A DNA stretch of 64,000 nucleotides from Defluviitaleaceae bacterium (GTDB lineage Bacteria > Bacillota > Clostridia > Lachnospirales > WQUN01): the NCBI GenBank assembly GCA_009784025.1, contig WQVK01000001.1:40838-104837 (forward strand). Reading direction: 5' to 3'. The notes under the pieces are model-generated. The model was not told the origin of the DNA, ran no database searches, and was given only the letters and a program-made list of their open reading frames with translations. Of this stretch, positions 53,329-61,956 are shown piece by piece. The position numbers and the translations under genes were made by a program. Each line of letters begins with the position of its first letter. Position 1 is the stretch's first letter.

Positions 53329-54159
53329 ATGCGAAACCTTACTGTACTAACTGCCGCCCTGGAAATTGTAGAGCAGCGGTTATGCGAGCCTATGAACGCG
53401 GCAGATTTGGCGGAGGCCTGTTTTGTGTCGTATTCTGGCCTGCAGAAGCTGTTTGCCTATGCACTGGGTTGCTCGGTTAGCGAGTATATTACTAAGCGGC
53501 GGCTTAGCCGGGCTTCTGTGGCGCTTTTGGCGGGCAGAAGCGTGACGGAGGTTGCGCTGGAGTACCAGTACAGTTCGCCGGAAGCGTTCTCACGGGCGTT
53601 TAGGCGGGTTTGGGGCATTGCACCCAGTGAGTTTCGCAAAACGCGGCGTTTTACGGATTTACACCCAAAATTTAGAATTCAAGAAGGAGAAGCTGAAATG
53701 ATTACAAGGAAACCGCTTGATGTAAGCGAATTATACGACTATTTGAAAAGGCTTGGCGGCAGCTATGTGCTGGGCATTGATATTGTAAATTTCATGAAGA
53801 TTAACCAGGATTATGGCTATGCCGCCGGGGATACTGTAATAGCAGAAACTTTTGCCCGTATAGAGCAAGAACTCGGGGATGAGATGCTGCTTTTCCGCAT
53901 AGGTGGGGATGAATTTGCGGTGGCAACAGCCTATGAAGATGTAGCCGATGCAGAGGCCTTGGCAAGAAAAATAGTGGCCAAAAATGGCGCGGTGGCAAAG
54001 ACGGACAAGGGCGATGTGCCGTTTTGGCTACGGGTGGGGGTTAGTAGGATAACCGGCGAAGCTTTAAGCTATAAGAGGGCGCTGGAGATATTATACGAAT
54101 CTGTTGCCCATGCCAGGGAAAGGGATGACTTTGTGGCGGTGCATGCTGAAGGTTTGTGA
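53329..54159 (+). CDS. AraC-type DNA-binding protein fused to a GGDEF domain
   Basis: A 276-residue protein. Residues about 5-105 are an AraC/XylS double helix-turn-helix (VTEVALEYQYSSPEAFSRAFRR). Residues about 125-270 are a GGDEF domain: DIVNFMKINQDYGYAAGD and RIGGDEFAVAT, with the GGDEF signature intact, so cyclic di-GMP synthesis is possible. No RxxD inhibitory site precedes it. There is no separate sensor domain. The start follows TGAGGTGAACCT. The opposite-strand xylanase and sugar-binding genes nearby are possible targets; that is inference. Confidence 0.85.
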   Translation: MRNLTVLTAALEIVEQRLCEPMNAADLAEACFVSYSGLQKLFAYALGCSVSEYITKRRLSRASVALLAGRSVTEVALEYQYSSPEAFSRAFRRVWGIAPSEFRKTRRFTDLHPKFRIQEGEAEMITRKPLDVSELYDYLKRLGGSYVLGIDIVNFMKINQDYGYAAGDTVIAETFARIEQELGDEMLLFRIGGDEFAVATAYEDVADAEALARKIVAKNGAVAKTDKGDVPFWLRVGVSRITGEALSYKRALEILYESVAHARERDDFVAVHAEGL

Positions 54160-54171
54160 TTTGATGTTTTT

Positions 54172-54200
54172 TCAACCGGTCGGATTTTTCGGCCGGTTGA
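54172..54200. repeat. family B palindrome, copy 8 (variant)
   Basis: TCAACCGGTCGG..CGGCCGGTTGA followed by seven T, just after the AraC-GGDEF stop; it may act as its terminator. Confidence 0.75.
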
Positions 54201-54232
54201 TTTTTTTGGCCTTGGAATAGAGACAGCTGCGC

Positions 54233-54271
54233 AAAATCCAGTTGGTTCCAAAATGACACCGACTGGATTTT
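54233..54271. repeat. family B palindrome, copy 9 (degenerate)
   Basis: AAAATCCAGTTGGTTCC..GACACCGACTGGATTTT; outer arms intact, core mutated. Confidence 0.75.
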
Positions 54272-54335
54272 GTGGGTTGCAGTATGCTGGTGATGCTGTG
54301 GGGTTGCTATTTTATATGGGTTATTCCAGGCAAAC

Positions 54336-54386
54336 AAAAAACTTTAGCATTGGGATAATATCCATATCACAATGCTAAAGCTTTCG
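54336..54386 (-). terminator. terminator of the GH10 xylanase gene
   Basis: On the minus strand CTTTAGCATTGTGATATGG pairs with its partner ending CCAATGCTAAAG, then TTTTTTG. The arms are family D sequence (AACTTTAGCATTGGG). Confidence 0.75.
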
Positions 54387-54411
54387 TGTGGAATTGTAAT
54401 AAATTAAGGTT

Positions 54412-56586
54412 CTATTCCAATATGCTAATCGAATCCATAACCGCATAGAACGCCGGCTTCGGCTGTAGCCTATAGTCAAACAGCCAATAATACTGCTCAA
54501 ACCCTGCATAGAACAAATAATTATCCATCAGGCCAAAGAAAGTCACATTAGTGATATTGGCAGGCCCGCCGTTGTTTACATGCATTTCCAACACTATTTC
54601 AAAGAATTCCCGGTAGCGCTCGGCTTGGCGCTCGAAGAAGTCTGGACTGCCCACGCGCACTGTGTGTTCAGACATATGCAGCTCTAGGCCAAGGGCGGAG
54701 AACGCCTCGATTGCCTGCACCACGCTGTTTTCGCCGGTACGAAGGCTGCCTGGCCATTGCAGGCCAAAAGCGGATTGCATTCCCATGCCGTCTACCAGGT
54801 CATGTTCTTGCAGGTAGGTTAGCAGGTTAACTATTGCCATAGTTTTATCGCGCTGGAATGTATTGTAATCGTTGTAAAATAGGCGTACGTCGGGGTCTGC
54901 ATACCTGCGGGCAAAGGTGAATGCGTAGCGTACATAGTCTGGCCCAACGGTTTCGTACCAGCGGTTACTTATTGGGTTGTCGCTTGGGCCGTGGTGGGTA
55001 CGGGTATGCCAGCCTCTTTCGTTATTGTACTGGCCGCGGGCGGTGGTAACGGCTTCGTTAACCACATCCCAGGCGTAAATTATGCCGGGATAGTAGGTTT
55101 GGAAAAAGTCTAGCACTTGGCTTATATAGCTTTCTAGGCGGGCAATCATTACCTCGCGGCTTGCCAGCTCGCCCCCGGCTTCAAAACCTTCCCGGAAGAA
55201 CCAATCTGGCGTCTGAGTATGCCAAAGTAGGGTATGCCCGCGCATCATGAGGCCATTAGCTTTGGCAAATTCCATGCCAGGGATTGCATTGTGAAAATGC
55301 ACGGCCACGGCGGTTTCATCCCCTGCTTGGGCGTTTGCCATACTATTGGCATGGTCCAGCAGGAAATCTGGTTTCATCAAATTGCTGTATGTGATGCTGT
55401 TGAAATGGTAGGCTGTAAGCGCCGCCAGTTCATGAGAAATTATAGACACATTGGTGAGGTTTATGCCGTTTAGCGACACCCCAAGGCTGAAGAAATCCTC
55501 AAAAGTTTGATATAAATGAGGGCCAGACAGCGCGCGCGAAAGGTCAAAATCGCTACGGGTTTTTACATCTTCAAAATCTATGGGAACTCTTTGGTCTTCC
55601 AAGGTGCGCAGCGGGCGGATTGCGTCCGGCTGCTGTGCAGGTTCTACCTCAACAGCACTAACCCTGTCAATTTCTACAGAAATACGGATAAACTGGGTAG
55701 TGCTATTCCATTCGCCAGGGATGCCCAGCACAGATGTTAGCGAATACAGCGAAACCATTTGATGGCCGTATTCTTCTGCGGTTTGAAGCTCGTCTGGGAA
55801 TTCTGTGATGCCAGTTGCCTCGCTGATGAAGCTAAGGGGCAAATAAGGTACGCCGTCAATCACCACAGGTGCAACATCCAGCGTGCCGCGCATGCCGCTA
55901 ACGATGAACACTAAATCCCCCACGCGTAGCTGAACCTCAGTTTTTGGCCCAGGAGGCGGAACGAAATCTGGGAAGCCTGGGTCTGCCACCAAGGTAAGGC
56001 TAGCACCATCAAGCGCAACAAAATTAGCAAGCCCGGCTCTGCTAACTTCCTCACCACCATAACTGGCGATAACATCTGTAACATAGAAAGAAAACGCCCC
56101 AGCTTGGCCGGCTGGCCGCCTAATTTGAATATTACCGTCTGGGTTAGTACTTAAATCTAGTGGCAGGGAAATCTCTGCCCACCAATATACATATTCGTCA
56201 AAATCCACGGTTTGCCATTCTCGGTTATGCACCCATTCGCTTCTGCCGTCTGGGTGGGTGATTTCGCGCCTTACCAAGATAGATATCTCGTCCGGGCTAT
56301 GCAGCCTCATGGAAAGCTCGTAAACCCGCCCGGCTTCAAGCCCAAGCGCCGCTATGGGTAGCACAACAAAATCCTGCGGGCCAGAGCGCCCAGCCTCAAA
56401 ATCTACCCGCAGCGCAAAATAATCTTCCACCGCGTCCGGTTGCGCCGTGCCCACTGGCTGAATGACTGCATCTGGCGTAGAGGTTTCTGCCTGAGCCTCG
56501 GCAGGTGCAACTTCAGGCGTCCTATTGCAGCCCGCAAAAACAAAGGCCAGCAGGCAGATAAATAATGGTATTACAAATTTTTTCAT
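54412..56586 (-). CDS. lipoprotein endo-1,4-beta-xylanase, GH10, modular
   Basis: A 724-residue surface enzyme. Signal peptide with lipobox VFAGC (Cys near residue 20) and a Pro/Ala/Thr linker, then a carbohydrate-binding-like beta-sandwich (about 45-210), a copper-amine-oxidase-like module (about 225-320), and the GH10 barrel (about 350-720). GH10 motifs: RGHTLLWHTQTPDWF, acid/base Glu in WDVVNEAV near 508, nucleophile Glu in LHMSEHTV near 638; the latter departs from the usual ITELD. It should cut xylan outside the cell. The start at 56586 follows GAAAGGAATAAAAAA. Confidence 0.92.
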   Translation of the reverse strand: MKKFVIPLFICLLAFVFAGCNRTPEVAPAEAQAETSTPDAVIQPVGTAQPDAVEDYFALRVDFEAGRSGPQDFVVLPIAALGLEAGRVYELSMRLHSPDEISILVRREITHPDGRSEWVHNREWQTVDFDEYVYWWAEISLPLDLSTNPDGNIQIRRPAGQAGAFSFYVTDVIASYGGEEVSRAGLANFVALDGASLTLVADPGFPDFVPPPGPKTEVQLRVGDLVFIVSGMRGTLDVAPVVIDGVPYLPLSFISEATGITEFPDELQTAEEYGHQMVSLYSLTSVLGIPGEWNSTTQFIRISVEIDRVSAVEVEPAQQPDAIRPLRTLEDQRVPIDFEDVKTRSDFDLSRALSGPHLYQTFEDFFSLGVSLNGINLTNVSIISHELAALTAYHFNSITYSNLMKPDFLLDHANSMANAQAGDETAVAVHFHNAIPGMEFAKANGLMMRGHTLLWHTQTPDWFFREGFEAGGELASREVMIARLESYISQVLDFFQTYYPGIIYAWDVVNEAVTTARGQYNNERGWHTRTHHGPSDNPISNRWYETVGPDYVRYAFTFARRYADPDVRLFYNDYNTFQRDKTMAIVNLLTYLQEHDLVDGMGMQSAFGLQWPGSLRTGENSVVQAIEAFSALGLELHMSEHTVRVGSPDFFERQAERYREFFEIVLEMHVNNGGPANITNVTFFGLMDNYLFYAGFEQYYWLFDYRLQPKPAFYAVMDSISILE

Positions 56587-56741
56587 TTTTTTATTCCTTT
56601 CGTTGATTTCTTTATATAATAACATGAATGTAACCAAAGTGAAATAGTATTAGGTTATGGCAAATCAAAACCGTCAGGGCTTCGCCCCGACACCCCAGTC
56701 GCTTTTTGAAAAAAGCTCCGCAAAAACTTTAACATTCAATA

Positions 56742-56905
56742 TATAGTCGCTCCACCTAAAAACATTCGCATAGAGCTTGTAAATTTCCAGCAAGCCTTCG
56801 TCGCTAAAAACCTTGCGCACCGCTAGTGCGCGGCGGCTTTCAGCTCCTCGCCTTGCGAAAAATTTCCTGCGCTATATGCGAATGTTTTTAGGTGGAGCGA
56901 CTATA
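56742..56905. mobile_element. 164-bp MITE with perfect 31-bp terminal inverted repeats
   Basis: Left arm 56742-56772 begins TATAGTCGCTCCACCTAAAA; the right arm 56875-56905 is its exact reverse complement. The interior has no gene and contains a smaller GCGCAC/GTGCGC hairpin. TA at both outer ends fits the target choice of IS630/Tc1-mariner elements. It interrupts a family D repeat, with AACTTTAACATTC on the left and ACAATGTTAAAGTTTT on the right. No other copy is in the window. Confidence 0.85.
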
Positions 56906-56995
56906 AATACTAACACAATGTTAAAGTTTTTTGCCAAGCTTTTTTTCAAAAAAGCGGTGAAGGTGTGGTCGGCGAAGCCTCTGACGGTCTTATTC
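56906..56995. repeat. family D module interrupted by the MITE
   Basis: AATGTTAAAGTTTTTTGCC, CAAAAAAGCGGTGAAGGTG, GGCGAAGCCTCTGACGGTCT. The partner half lies at 56658-56740, on the other side of the MITE. Confidence 0.6.
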
Positions 56996-57002
56996 TTCGT
57001 TG

Positions 57003-58436
57003 CTATAAATCGCCATTTGCCCTTGCCAGGTAGTCATTCCACCGTGGCTGGGCTTCTTCCAATATTACGGCGGGGTCGTTGCCATGCCATATGCGCCATC
57101 CAAATTCTGGGCCGTGTGGCATGCCGCCTGGCACTATAAGGTGGAACGCCGGAGACATAAGCCCAGGGTTGCGGGAGAACATCATCAGCGTTTCGTTAAC
57201 AGAGCGCGGGTGGTAATGGGCGGCAAAAGCGCCGGCTGTCCATGCCAATGGGTCATCAAAAGTAGGCATGGGGCGCACCCATTGGCGGTGTGCAAACATA
57301 ATGTCGTCAACTTCTTCGGCGCTAAAGTTTACAGGTATTGCCTGGAAGTTGGTATTACCCATGAAGCGATGGGTGTCTGCCCGTGGCCCTTTGGGGAAAG
57401 CAACAAAACCCCATGGGTCGCTCAAGTTGTTGCCGATAGAACCAGATTCATGTTCGCCTGCGGCTCGCATTGCAGCCATACCATTTTCAAATGCTGGTAT
57501 AAAGAAGTTCCAGCCCATGCCTTCAGGCTCGGGCATGGTAACGCCCTCTGTGCCAAGGTCGTTGGCCCATTCAAGCGCTTCGAGGAATTCTGGTGTGTTT
57601 GTTGTGTTTAAGAAGCGGCCTGTATCTGGGTCCATGCCAACAAACATAGCATTGTTAGAAATTAGCGCCCTTTCCAAAAACTCCTGCCCAAAGGTTGCGA
57701 CGCCCCATGTGTCTGGGATTCCGTCGCCGGTAAGGTCGCGAGTTGTGGCGCGGGCGACATCCATAAATGTATCCCATGTCCAGTTGCCGGCCAGCTGCAA
57801 GTCAAATGGAAGCTCTGGGTCAAGCCCTGCTTCTTCCAAAAGGCGCATATTAAAGAAAACGCCGCCACCAGGCACAATACCCAGCGCAAACCCATGTGGC
57901 ACGCCTTCCCTGCGTGATGCATCAATCGTACCCATATGCCAGTTAAGCCCGGTTGCTGCATCAAAAAATTCATCCCTAAGTGGCGCGAACAATCTTTGGT
58001 TGTTCATGGTACCAAACCACGCCGGCTCCATGTACCAGATATGTACATCCCGGCCGCCTGCCATTATTTCAAGGGGAATCATGTCGCGAACTTCGCCCCA
58101 GCCGCCCATGCGCCGCACTTCCATGGTGAAATTGTAACGTTCCATCACATCTATGCGGTCAAAAAGGCGTGCTTCCGCTTCTTCTGTTTGGGGTTCAAAA
58201 GTATCCACATGCCAGTTGCTCCACCAGTTACCTATTATAAAATGCTGGCCGCCAAGGTCGCGGATGTTTTCTTCAACCATGGTTGGGTCGTTTGTGTCTG
58301 CAACGATATTGCCAGCGGTGGTGTCGTTGCCGGTTTGAGCGGGTTCTTGCGCCGTGGTATCGTTGTCCCTGTTACATGCGGCTAGGGTAAATGTTAATAA
58401 AAATGTTGCAAAAGCAATTGCAATAATGCGCTTCAT
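57003..58436 (-). CDS. ABC-transporter sugar-binding lipoprotein (orphan)
   Basis: A 477-residue extracellular solute-binding protein of the family 1 type. Lipobox LAAC near residue 20, Thr/Asn/Asp-rich linker to about 60, then the two-lobed fold with GGRDVHIWYMEP, WTWDTFMDVARATT, DLTGDGIPDTWG and a C-terminal lobe. It probably binds an oligosaccharide outside the cell. The start at 58436 follows AGAGGGATTTATTT. No permease or ATPase genes are adjacent, so it must work with a transporter encoded elsewhere. The upstream stretch 58437-58930 has only a family B copy. Confidence 0.88.
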   Translation of the reverse strand: MKRIIAIAFATFLLTFTLAACNRDNDTTAQEPAQTGNDTTAGNIVADTNDPTMVEENIRDLGGQHFIIGNWWSNWHVDTFEPQTEEAEARLFDRIDVMERYNFTMEVRRMGGWGEVRDMIPLEIMAGGRDVHIWYMEPAWFGTMNNQRLFAPLRDEFFDAATGLNWHMGTIDASRREGVPHGFALGIVPGGGVFFNMRLLEEAGLDPELPFDLQLAGNWTWDTFMDVARATTRDLTGDGIPDTWGVATFGQEFLERALISNNAMFVGMDPDTGRFLNTTNTPEFLEALEWANDLGTEGVTMPEPEGMGWNFFIPAFENGMAAMRAAGEHESGSIGNNLSDPWGFVAFPKGPRADTHRFMGNTNFQAIPVNFSAEEVDDIMFAHRQWVRPMPTFDDPLAWTAGAFAAHYHPRSVNETLMMFSRNPGLMSPAFHLIVPGGMPHGPEFGWRIWHGNDPAVILEEAQPRWNDYLARANGDL

Positions 58437-58680
58437 AAATAAATCCCTCTTTCTGGTTAAATTTATATGATTGTTGGCTGCCGGGCAAGCCAATGCCGGC
58501 AGGTGATGTCTTTTGCTGCTGTTGTAATTTAAGCTGTTTACCCCTCCTTCAAAATATTCTGCCGCCAGATATATGCAAAGAGCGGCCACTCCTACAAGTT
58601 TCATGCTATCCCAAAGCTTATAAAATGTCAAACGTTAGCTACAATATTTGGCCAGAAATAGCGTCAAACATTTTAGCGAA

Positions 58681-58715
58681 AAATCCAGTTGGTCGGAAAA
58701 TCCGACCAACTGAAT
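58681..58715. repeat. family B palindrome, copy 10
   Basis: AAATCCAGTTGGTCGGAAAA then TCCGACCAACTGAAT. One frame through it reads NPVGRKIRPTE, the same peptide as in the rnr insertion, but the surrounding frame is not a convincing gene. Confidence 0.9.
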
Positions 58716-58930
58716 CTACCAACACGAAAACAAAGCAGCTTCGCCGGATTGTTTTCGGTTTAACTGACTATAGAACTGGCGATGGCAACGAAGAGGCATA
58801 GGGCTTTTATTTAAGCTGTGGTACTAATATTATGATGAAACTGTGTTTTTTTAAAGAGATTTAGTATTTTAGGTGGAACTACTGGAAATCGCCTTTCATA
58901 AAATGTAAGAAAATGAAGGGTGATTTTTTT

Positions 58931-60214
58931 ATGCGAAGCTTTGAGGCTGGTAAGGTTGTTGTTTCCTTATGTAAGGATTATGTATGTTCCCATGATATGA
59001 ATGATGAAGACTGTGTATTTTATGGGATGCGGCGGGATGGGCTGGAGGTGATTTTCCCGGCGGCGCGCAGTGGCAGCCATGTGGGGGATGTTATGCTGCT
59101 AAATTTGGCATGTAAAAAGGATGAAACCCTGGCCAGCGCTGTAGAGCAGCTTAGGGCTCACCCAAATGTGATACATGCAGAACCTAATATCTTGTATGGC
59201 AGGCATGTTAGGCCAAATGACCCGTATTACAGCAATCTATGGGGGCTGGAGAAAGTCAACATGCCAGCCGCATGGGATTACACCACCGGCAGTGATGATG
59301 TGGTGGTGGGGGTTACAGATAGCGGCGTGGATTTTTCGCATCCAGATATTAGGGAGAATATGCGCGACAGTGGCTGGAATTTCTTGAACAATAATGCCCA
59401 GGCCATGGATATGACCGGCCATGGCACCCATGTGGCCGGGACCATTGGCGCAGTGGGGAATAATTTTGTTGGCATAACCGGGCTAAACTGGCGAGTTAAA
59501 ATTGCCAACATGCGTATCGGAAATATCGCCATGGGCCTCGCGGCGGCCATTGCTGCCATAGAATTTGCCAATGCTAATGGGATTGAAATTTTGAACAATA
59601 GCTGGGGCGGGCGGTATTATTCCCCAAGCTTGGAGCATGCTATACAGCATTACAATGGCCTTTTTGTGGCATCTGCAGGGAATGATGGGGTGGATAATGA
59701 TACCTTGCCAGATTACCCCGCGTCGTTTGATTGCGAGAATATAATCTCTGTGGCGGCCACAGGCCCTGATGATACGCTGGCGGATTTCTCTAATTATGGT
59801 GCCGTATCCACTGATATTGCCGCGCCGGGGGTGGATATTTTTAGCCTTTCGCTGAAAGGCGAATACAGCTCTATGAGTGGCACTTCCATGGCTGCGCCCC
59901 ATGTGGCAGGGGCTGCGGCCTTGCTGAAGGCATACAGGCCGGGGCTGTCTGCCCTGGAGATTAAGCGGATTATATTGGCCAGCGCGGATAGGCTACCGGG
60001 GCTTAGCGGCAAGGTACTAACTGGCGGGCGGCTGAATGTGAAGGCAATGCTTGAAATGGCTAAGAGCAGGCAGGTACACACCATAGCCCCCGGCGAGAAC
60101 CTGTGGGCAATAGCCAAGCAGTTTGGGGTGAGCCTAGAGGATTTAATAGGGGCTAACCCACAGCTGGCTGGAGGGTGGACGGTTTTGGCGGGGCAGGTGG
60201 TTGATATCCCGTAG
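58931..60214 (+). CDS. subtilisin-like S8 protease with C-terminal LysM
   Basis: A 427-residue protein. Residues 1-95 are a prodomain-like region. The S8 domain (about 100-375) has the triad Asp in VTDSGVDFSHPD near 128, His in GHGTHVAGT near 164 and Ser in SGTSMAAPHVAG near 319, plus NNSWGG and ASAGN. A LysM module (about 380-427; TIAPGENLWAIAKQFGVS) ends the protein. LysM usually binds peptidoglycan, yet no signal peptide precedes the prodomain. The start at 58931 follows AAGGGTGATTTTTTT; an upstream in-frame ATG adds only six residues. Confidence 0.92.
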   Translation: MRSFEAGKVVVSLCKDYVCSHDMNDEDCVFYGMRRDGLEVIFPAARSGSHVGDVMLLNLACKKDETLASAVEQLRAHPNVIHAEPNILYGRHVRPNDPYYSNLWGLEKVNMPAAWDYTTGSDDVVVGVTDSGVDFSHPDIRENMRDSGWNFLNNNAQAMDMTGHGTHVAGTIGAVGNNFVGITGLNWRVKIANMRIGNIAMGLAAAIAAIEFANANGIEILNNSWGGRYYSPSLEHAIQHYNGLFVASAGNDGVDNDTLPDYPASFDCENIISVAATGPDDTLADFSNYGAVSTDIAAPGVDIFSLSLKGEYSSMSGTSMAAPHVAGAAALLKAYRPGLSALEIKRIILASADRLPGLSGKVLTGGRLNVKAMLEMAKSRQVHTIAPGENLWAIAKQFGVSLEDLIGANPQLAGGWTVLAGQVVDIP

Positions 60215-60234
60215 CTGTGGTATATTTGTTTTGC

Positions 60235-60350
60235 TATAGTGAAATAATTCGAAATCGGCCTCGCCTGTTGCAATAAAAACGCCTGAAACGCCTTATCTTG
60301 GCGTTTCAGGTGCCACTCAGGCAAGACCGTTTCTCATTTATTTCACCATA
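60235..60350. repeat. family A element, copy 9
   Basis: TATAGTGAAATAATTCGAAA to CATTTATTTCACCATA, 116 bp, complete, 20 bases after the protease stop. Confidence 0.9.
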
Positions 60351-60389
60351 GAATGTAGGGCTGCACAGGGAAATTTTGCCGTGAAGTAA

Positions 60390-60427
60390 AAAATGAACTT
60401 ATTACAGATTGTAATAAGTTCATTTTT
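60390..60427. repeat. family F A+T palindrome, copy 2
   Basis: AAAATGAACTTATTACA/TGTAATAAGTTCATTTTT-like hairpin with a T run, similar in its core to 1178-1202. It could end transcription from the S8 gene. Confidence 0.55.
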
Positions 60428-60453
60428 GTTTGGAGGATTTTATAGTAATTACA

Positions 60454-60515
60454 TAGTGGAATAATTCCAAAATGGTCTCGCCCAAGCGGTATTGGAAACG
60501 CTTTTTATAGCGTAT
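60454..60515. repeat. family A element, copy 10 (left half only)
   Basis: TAGTGGAATAATTCCAAAAT to GGTCTCGCCCAAGCGGTATT, truncated in the centre like copy 2. Confidence 0.6.
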
Positions 60516-60621
60516 GTAATGTGTGGGATTTGTCAACCGAAAAGCATTCCATATGGGTGGAGTGGGGATGCTGTTGTGTTTTCTGGAAGTTGCAATTATA
60601 ATTTTAGCGGAGGCGATAATC

Positions 60622-61224
60622 ATGGAAAAAGTCATAGCATTAACTTTCGACGATGGGCCAAATGAGGGCACTACGGTGCAGGTTTTAGATGTTTTGCAAA
60701 AGCATGGGGTGGTGGCCACGTTTTTTGTGCAGGGTTGCAATATCAACCCGACCTCAGCCAAGGTGATGCAGCGCGCCGTGGCCATGGGCTGCGAAATTGG
60801 CAACCATACCGAAACCCACCCAAATTTAACCACACTAAACAGCGATGAAATAAAACAAGAAGTGGAATCCACTGCCGTGAAGATTTTTGACGCCATTGGC
60901 CAGCAGGCATTGGTGTTCCGTGCGCCGTTTATCGCGGAAAACGACGCGGTATACGCTGCCGTGCCGTATGTGTTCGTGAACGGCTACCACACCGTGGATT
61001 ATGATAGCGGCAACGACGTGAACTTCCGAGTGGAGAAGGCGATAAGCCAGGCTCATGATGGCGCAGCTATAATCATGCATGATTTCGCGGGCAACCACCA
61101 GACTGTGGCGGCGGTTGACATTATTATCCCGGCGCTGCTAGGGCAGGGGTATAAGTTTGTAACCGCCAGCGAGCTTGTGGCATTGAGAAAGCCGGAATCT
61201 ATGAAGTATTTGAGGAATATGTAA
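60622..61224 (+). CDS. polysaccharide deacetylase (NodB-like, CE4)
   Basis: A 200-residue CE4 domain protein: ALTFDDGPNEGTT with the catalytic Asp pair, GNHTETHPNLTTL with the zinc His residues (H-x-x-x-HP), FRAPF and HDFAG. It would deacetylate GlcNAc or MurNAc in peptidoglycan or another glycan. The start at 60622 follows GCGGAGGCGATAATC. An in-frame extension upstream is hydrophobic but partly made from repeat sequence, so the protein as started has no signal peptide. Confidence 0.88.
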   Translation: MEKVIALTFDDGPNEGTTVQVLDVLQKHGVVATFFVQGCNINPTSAKVMQRAVAMGCEIGNHTETHPNLTTLNSDEIKQEVESTAVKIFDAIGQQALVFRAPFIAENDAVYAAVPYVFVNGYHTVDYDSGNDVNFRVEKAISQAHDGAAIIMHDFAGNHQTVAAVDIIIPALLGQGYKFVTASELVALRKPESMKYLRNM

Positions 61225-61256
61225 ACTTTTTCAAAATACAAAAAACGAGGTGCGAT

Positions 61257-61787
61257 ATGAAAACAATAGAGACAGATAGGTTGATTTTGAGGGGCTGGAG
61301 GTTAGAGGATGCCGATGATTTTTTTGAATATGCGCGGCATCCAGAGGTTGGGCCAAATGGGGGCTGGCCGCCACATGGTAGCCGAGAGGAGTCGCTGAAG
61401 GTGATTCAGTATTTTATTGACGATGATGATATTTGGGCTATTGTTTTGAAGGAGACGGGTAAGGTTATTGGCTCTGTGGGGCTTCACAAGGATAGCAAGA
61501 GGGTTGGCATTAGCGTGCGGGAGCTGGGTTTTGTGGTGTCTGCAGATTATTGGGGGCAGGGGATTGCCACAGAGGCGGCAAAACGGGCGGTAAAGTATGC
61601 TTTTGAGGATATGGAGTTGGCTTTGGTTTCTACCTACCATAAATCGTTCAATGACCGCGCCCGGCGGGTTGTGGAGAAATGTGGGTTCACCCGGGAAGGG
61701 ATGTTGCGGCAGGGCAGCAAGAGGTACGACGGGCTGGTTTTTGATGCGGTTTGTTATTCTATTTTGCGGGCAGAGTATGAAGGGTAG
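61257..61787 (+). CDS. GNAT family N-acetyltransferase (RimJ/RimL-like)
   Basis: A 176-residue acetyltransferase with the complete fold: ETDRLILRGWRLEDADDFFEY, the acetyl-CoA loop YWGQGIATEAA, and NDRARRVVEKCGFTREG. Substrate is probably a protein N-terminus or a small molecule; the sequence does not decide. The start follows ACGAGGTGCGAT, 32 bases after the deacetylase stop, so they may share a transcript. Confidence 0.88.
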   Translation: MKTIETDRLILRGWRLEDADDFFEYARHPEVGPNGGWPPHGSREESLKVIQYFIDDDDIWAIVLKETGKVIGSVGLHKDSKRVGISVRELGFVVSADYWGQGIATEAAKRAVKYAFEDMELALVSTYHKSFNDRARRVVEKCGFTREGMLRQGSKRYDGLVFDAVCYSILRAEYEG

Positions 61788-61956
61788 GATGTGATTTTTG
61801 GGAAACCGCAGCATCCACTCTGCGGGAATTGGCCCAAAAATTCGGCGATAATGTATGGCAAATGCGACTTAGCCACTCGCTTCATGCTCCAACAGGGGCT
61901 GGAAAATAAATTCGACCGGCCCGAAAATCGTATTGGTTGAATTCAGGAGGACAAAC
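61788..61956. other. intergenic stretch with a possible gene remnant and a degenerate family B copy
   Basis: From about 61804 a short open stretch could encode STLRELAQKFGDNVWQ but has no start site and stops at TAA near 61909; it may be a remnant. At 61908-61942 AATTCGACCGG..TTGGTTGAATT resembles a decayed family B palindrome. Nothing else is seen. Confidence 0.3.

Noticed and set aside
58493..58801. Plus-strand frame of 102 codons containing NPVGRKIRPTE
   Set aside because: No ribosome binding site and composition unlike neighbouring genes; it runs over the complement of a gene leader and a family B palindrome. Kept only as an example of the palindrome phase.
60420..60896. Minus-strand frame of 158 codons opposite the deacetylase
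   Set aside because: Shadow of the deacetylase gene and of repeat sequence, no start site.
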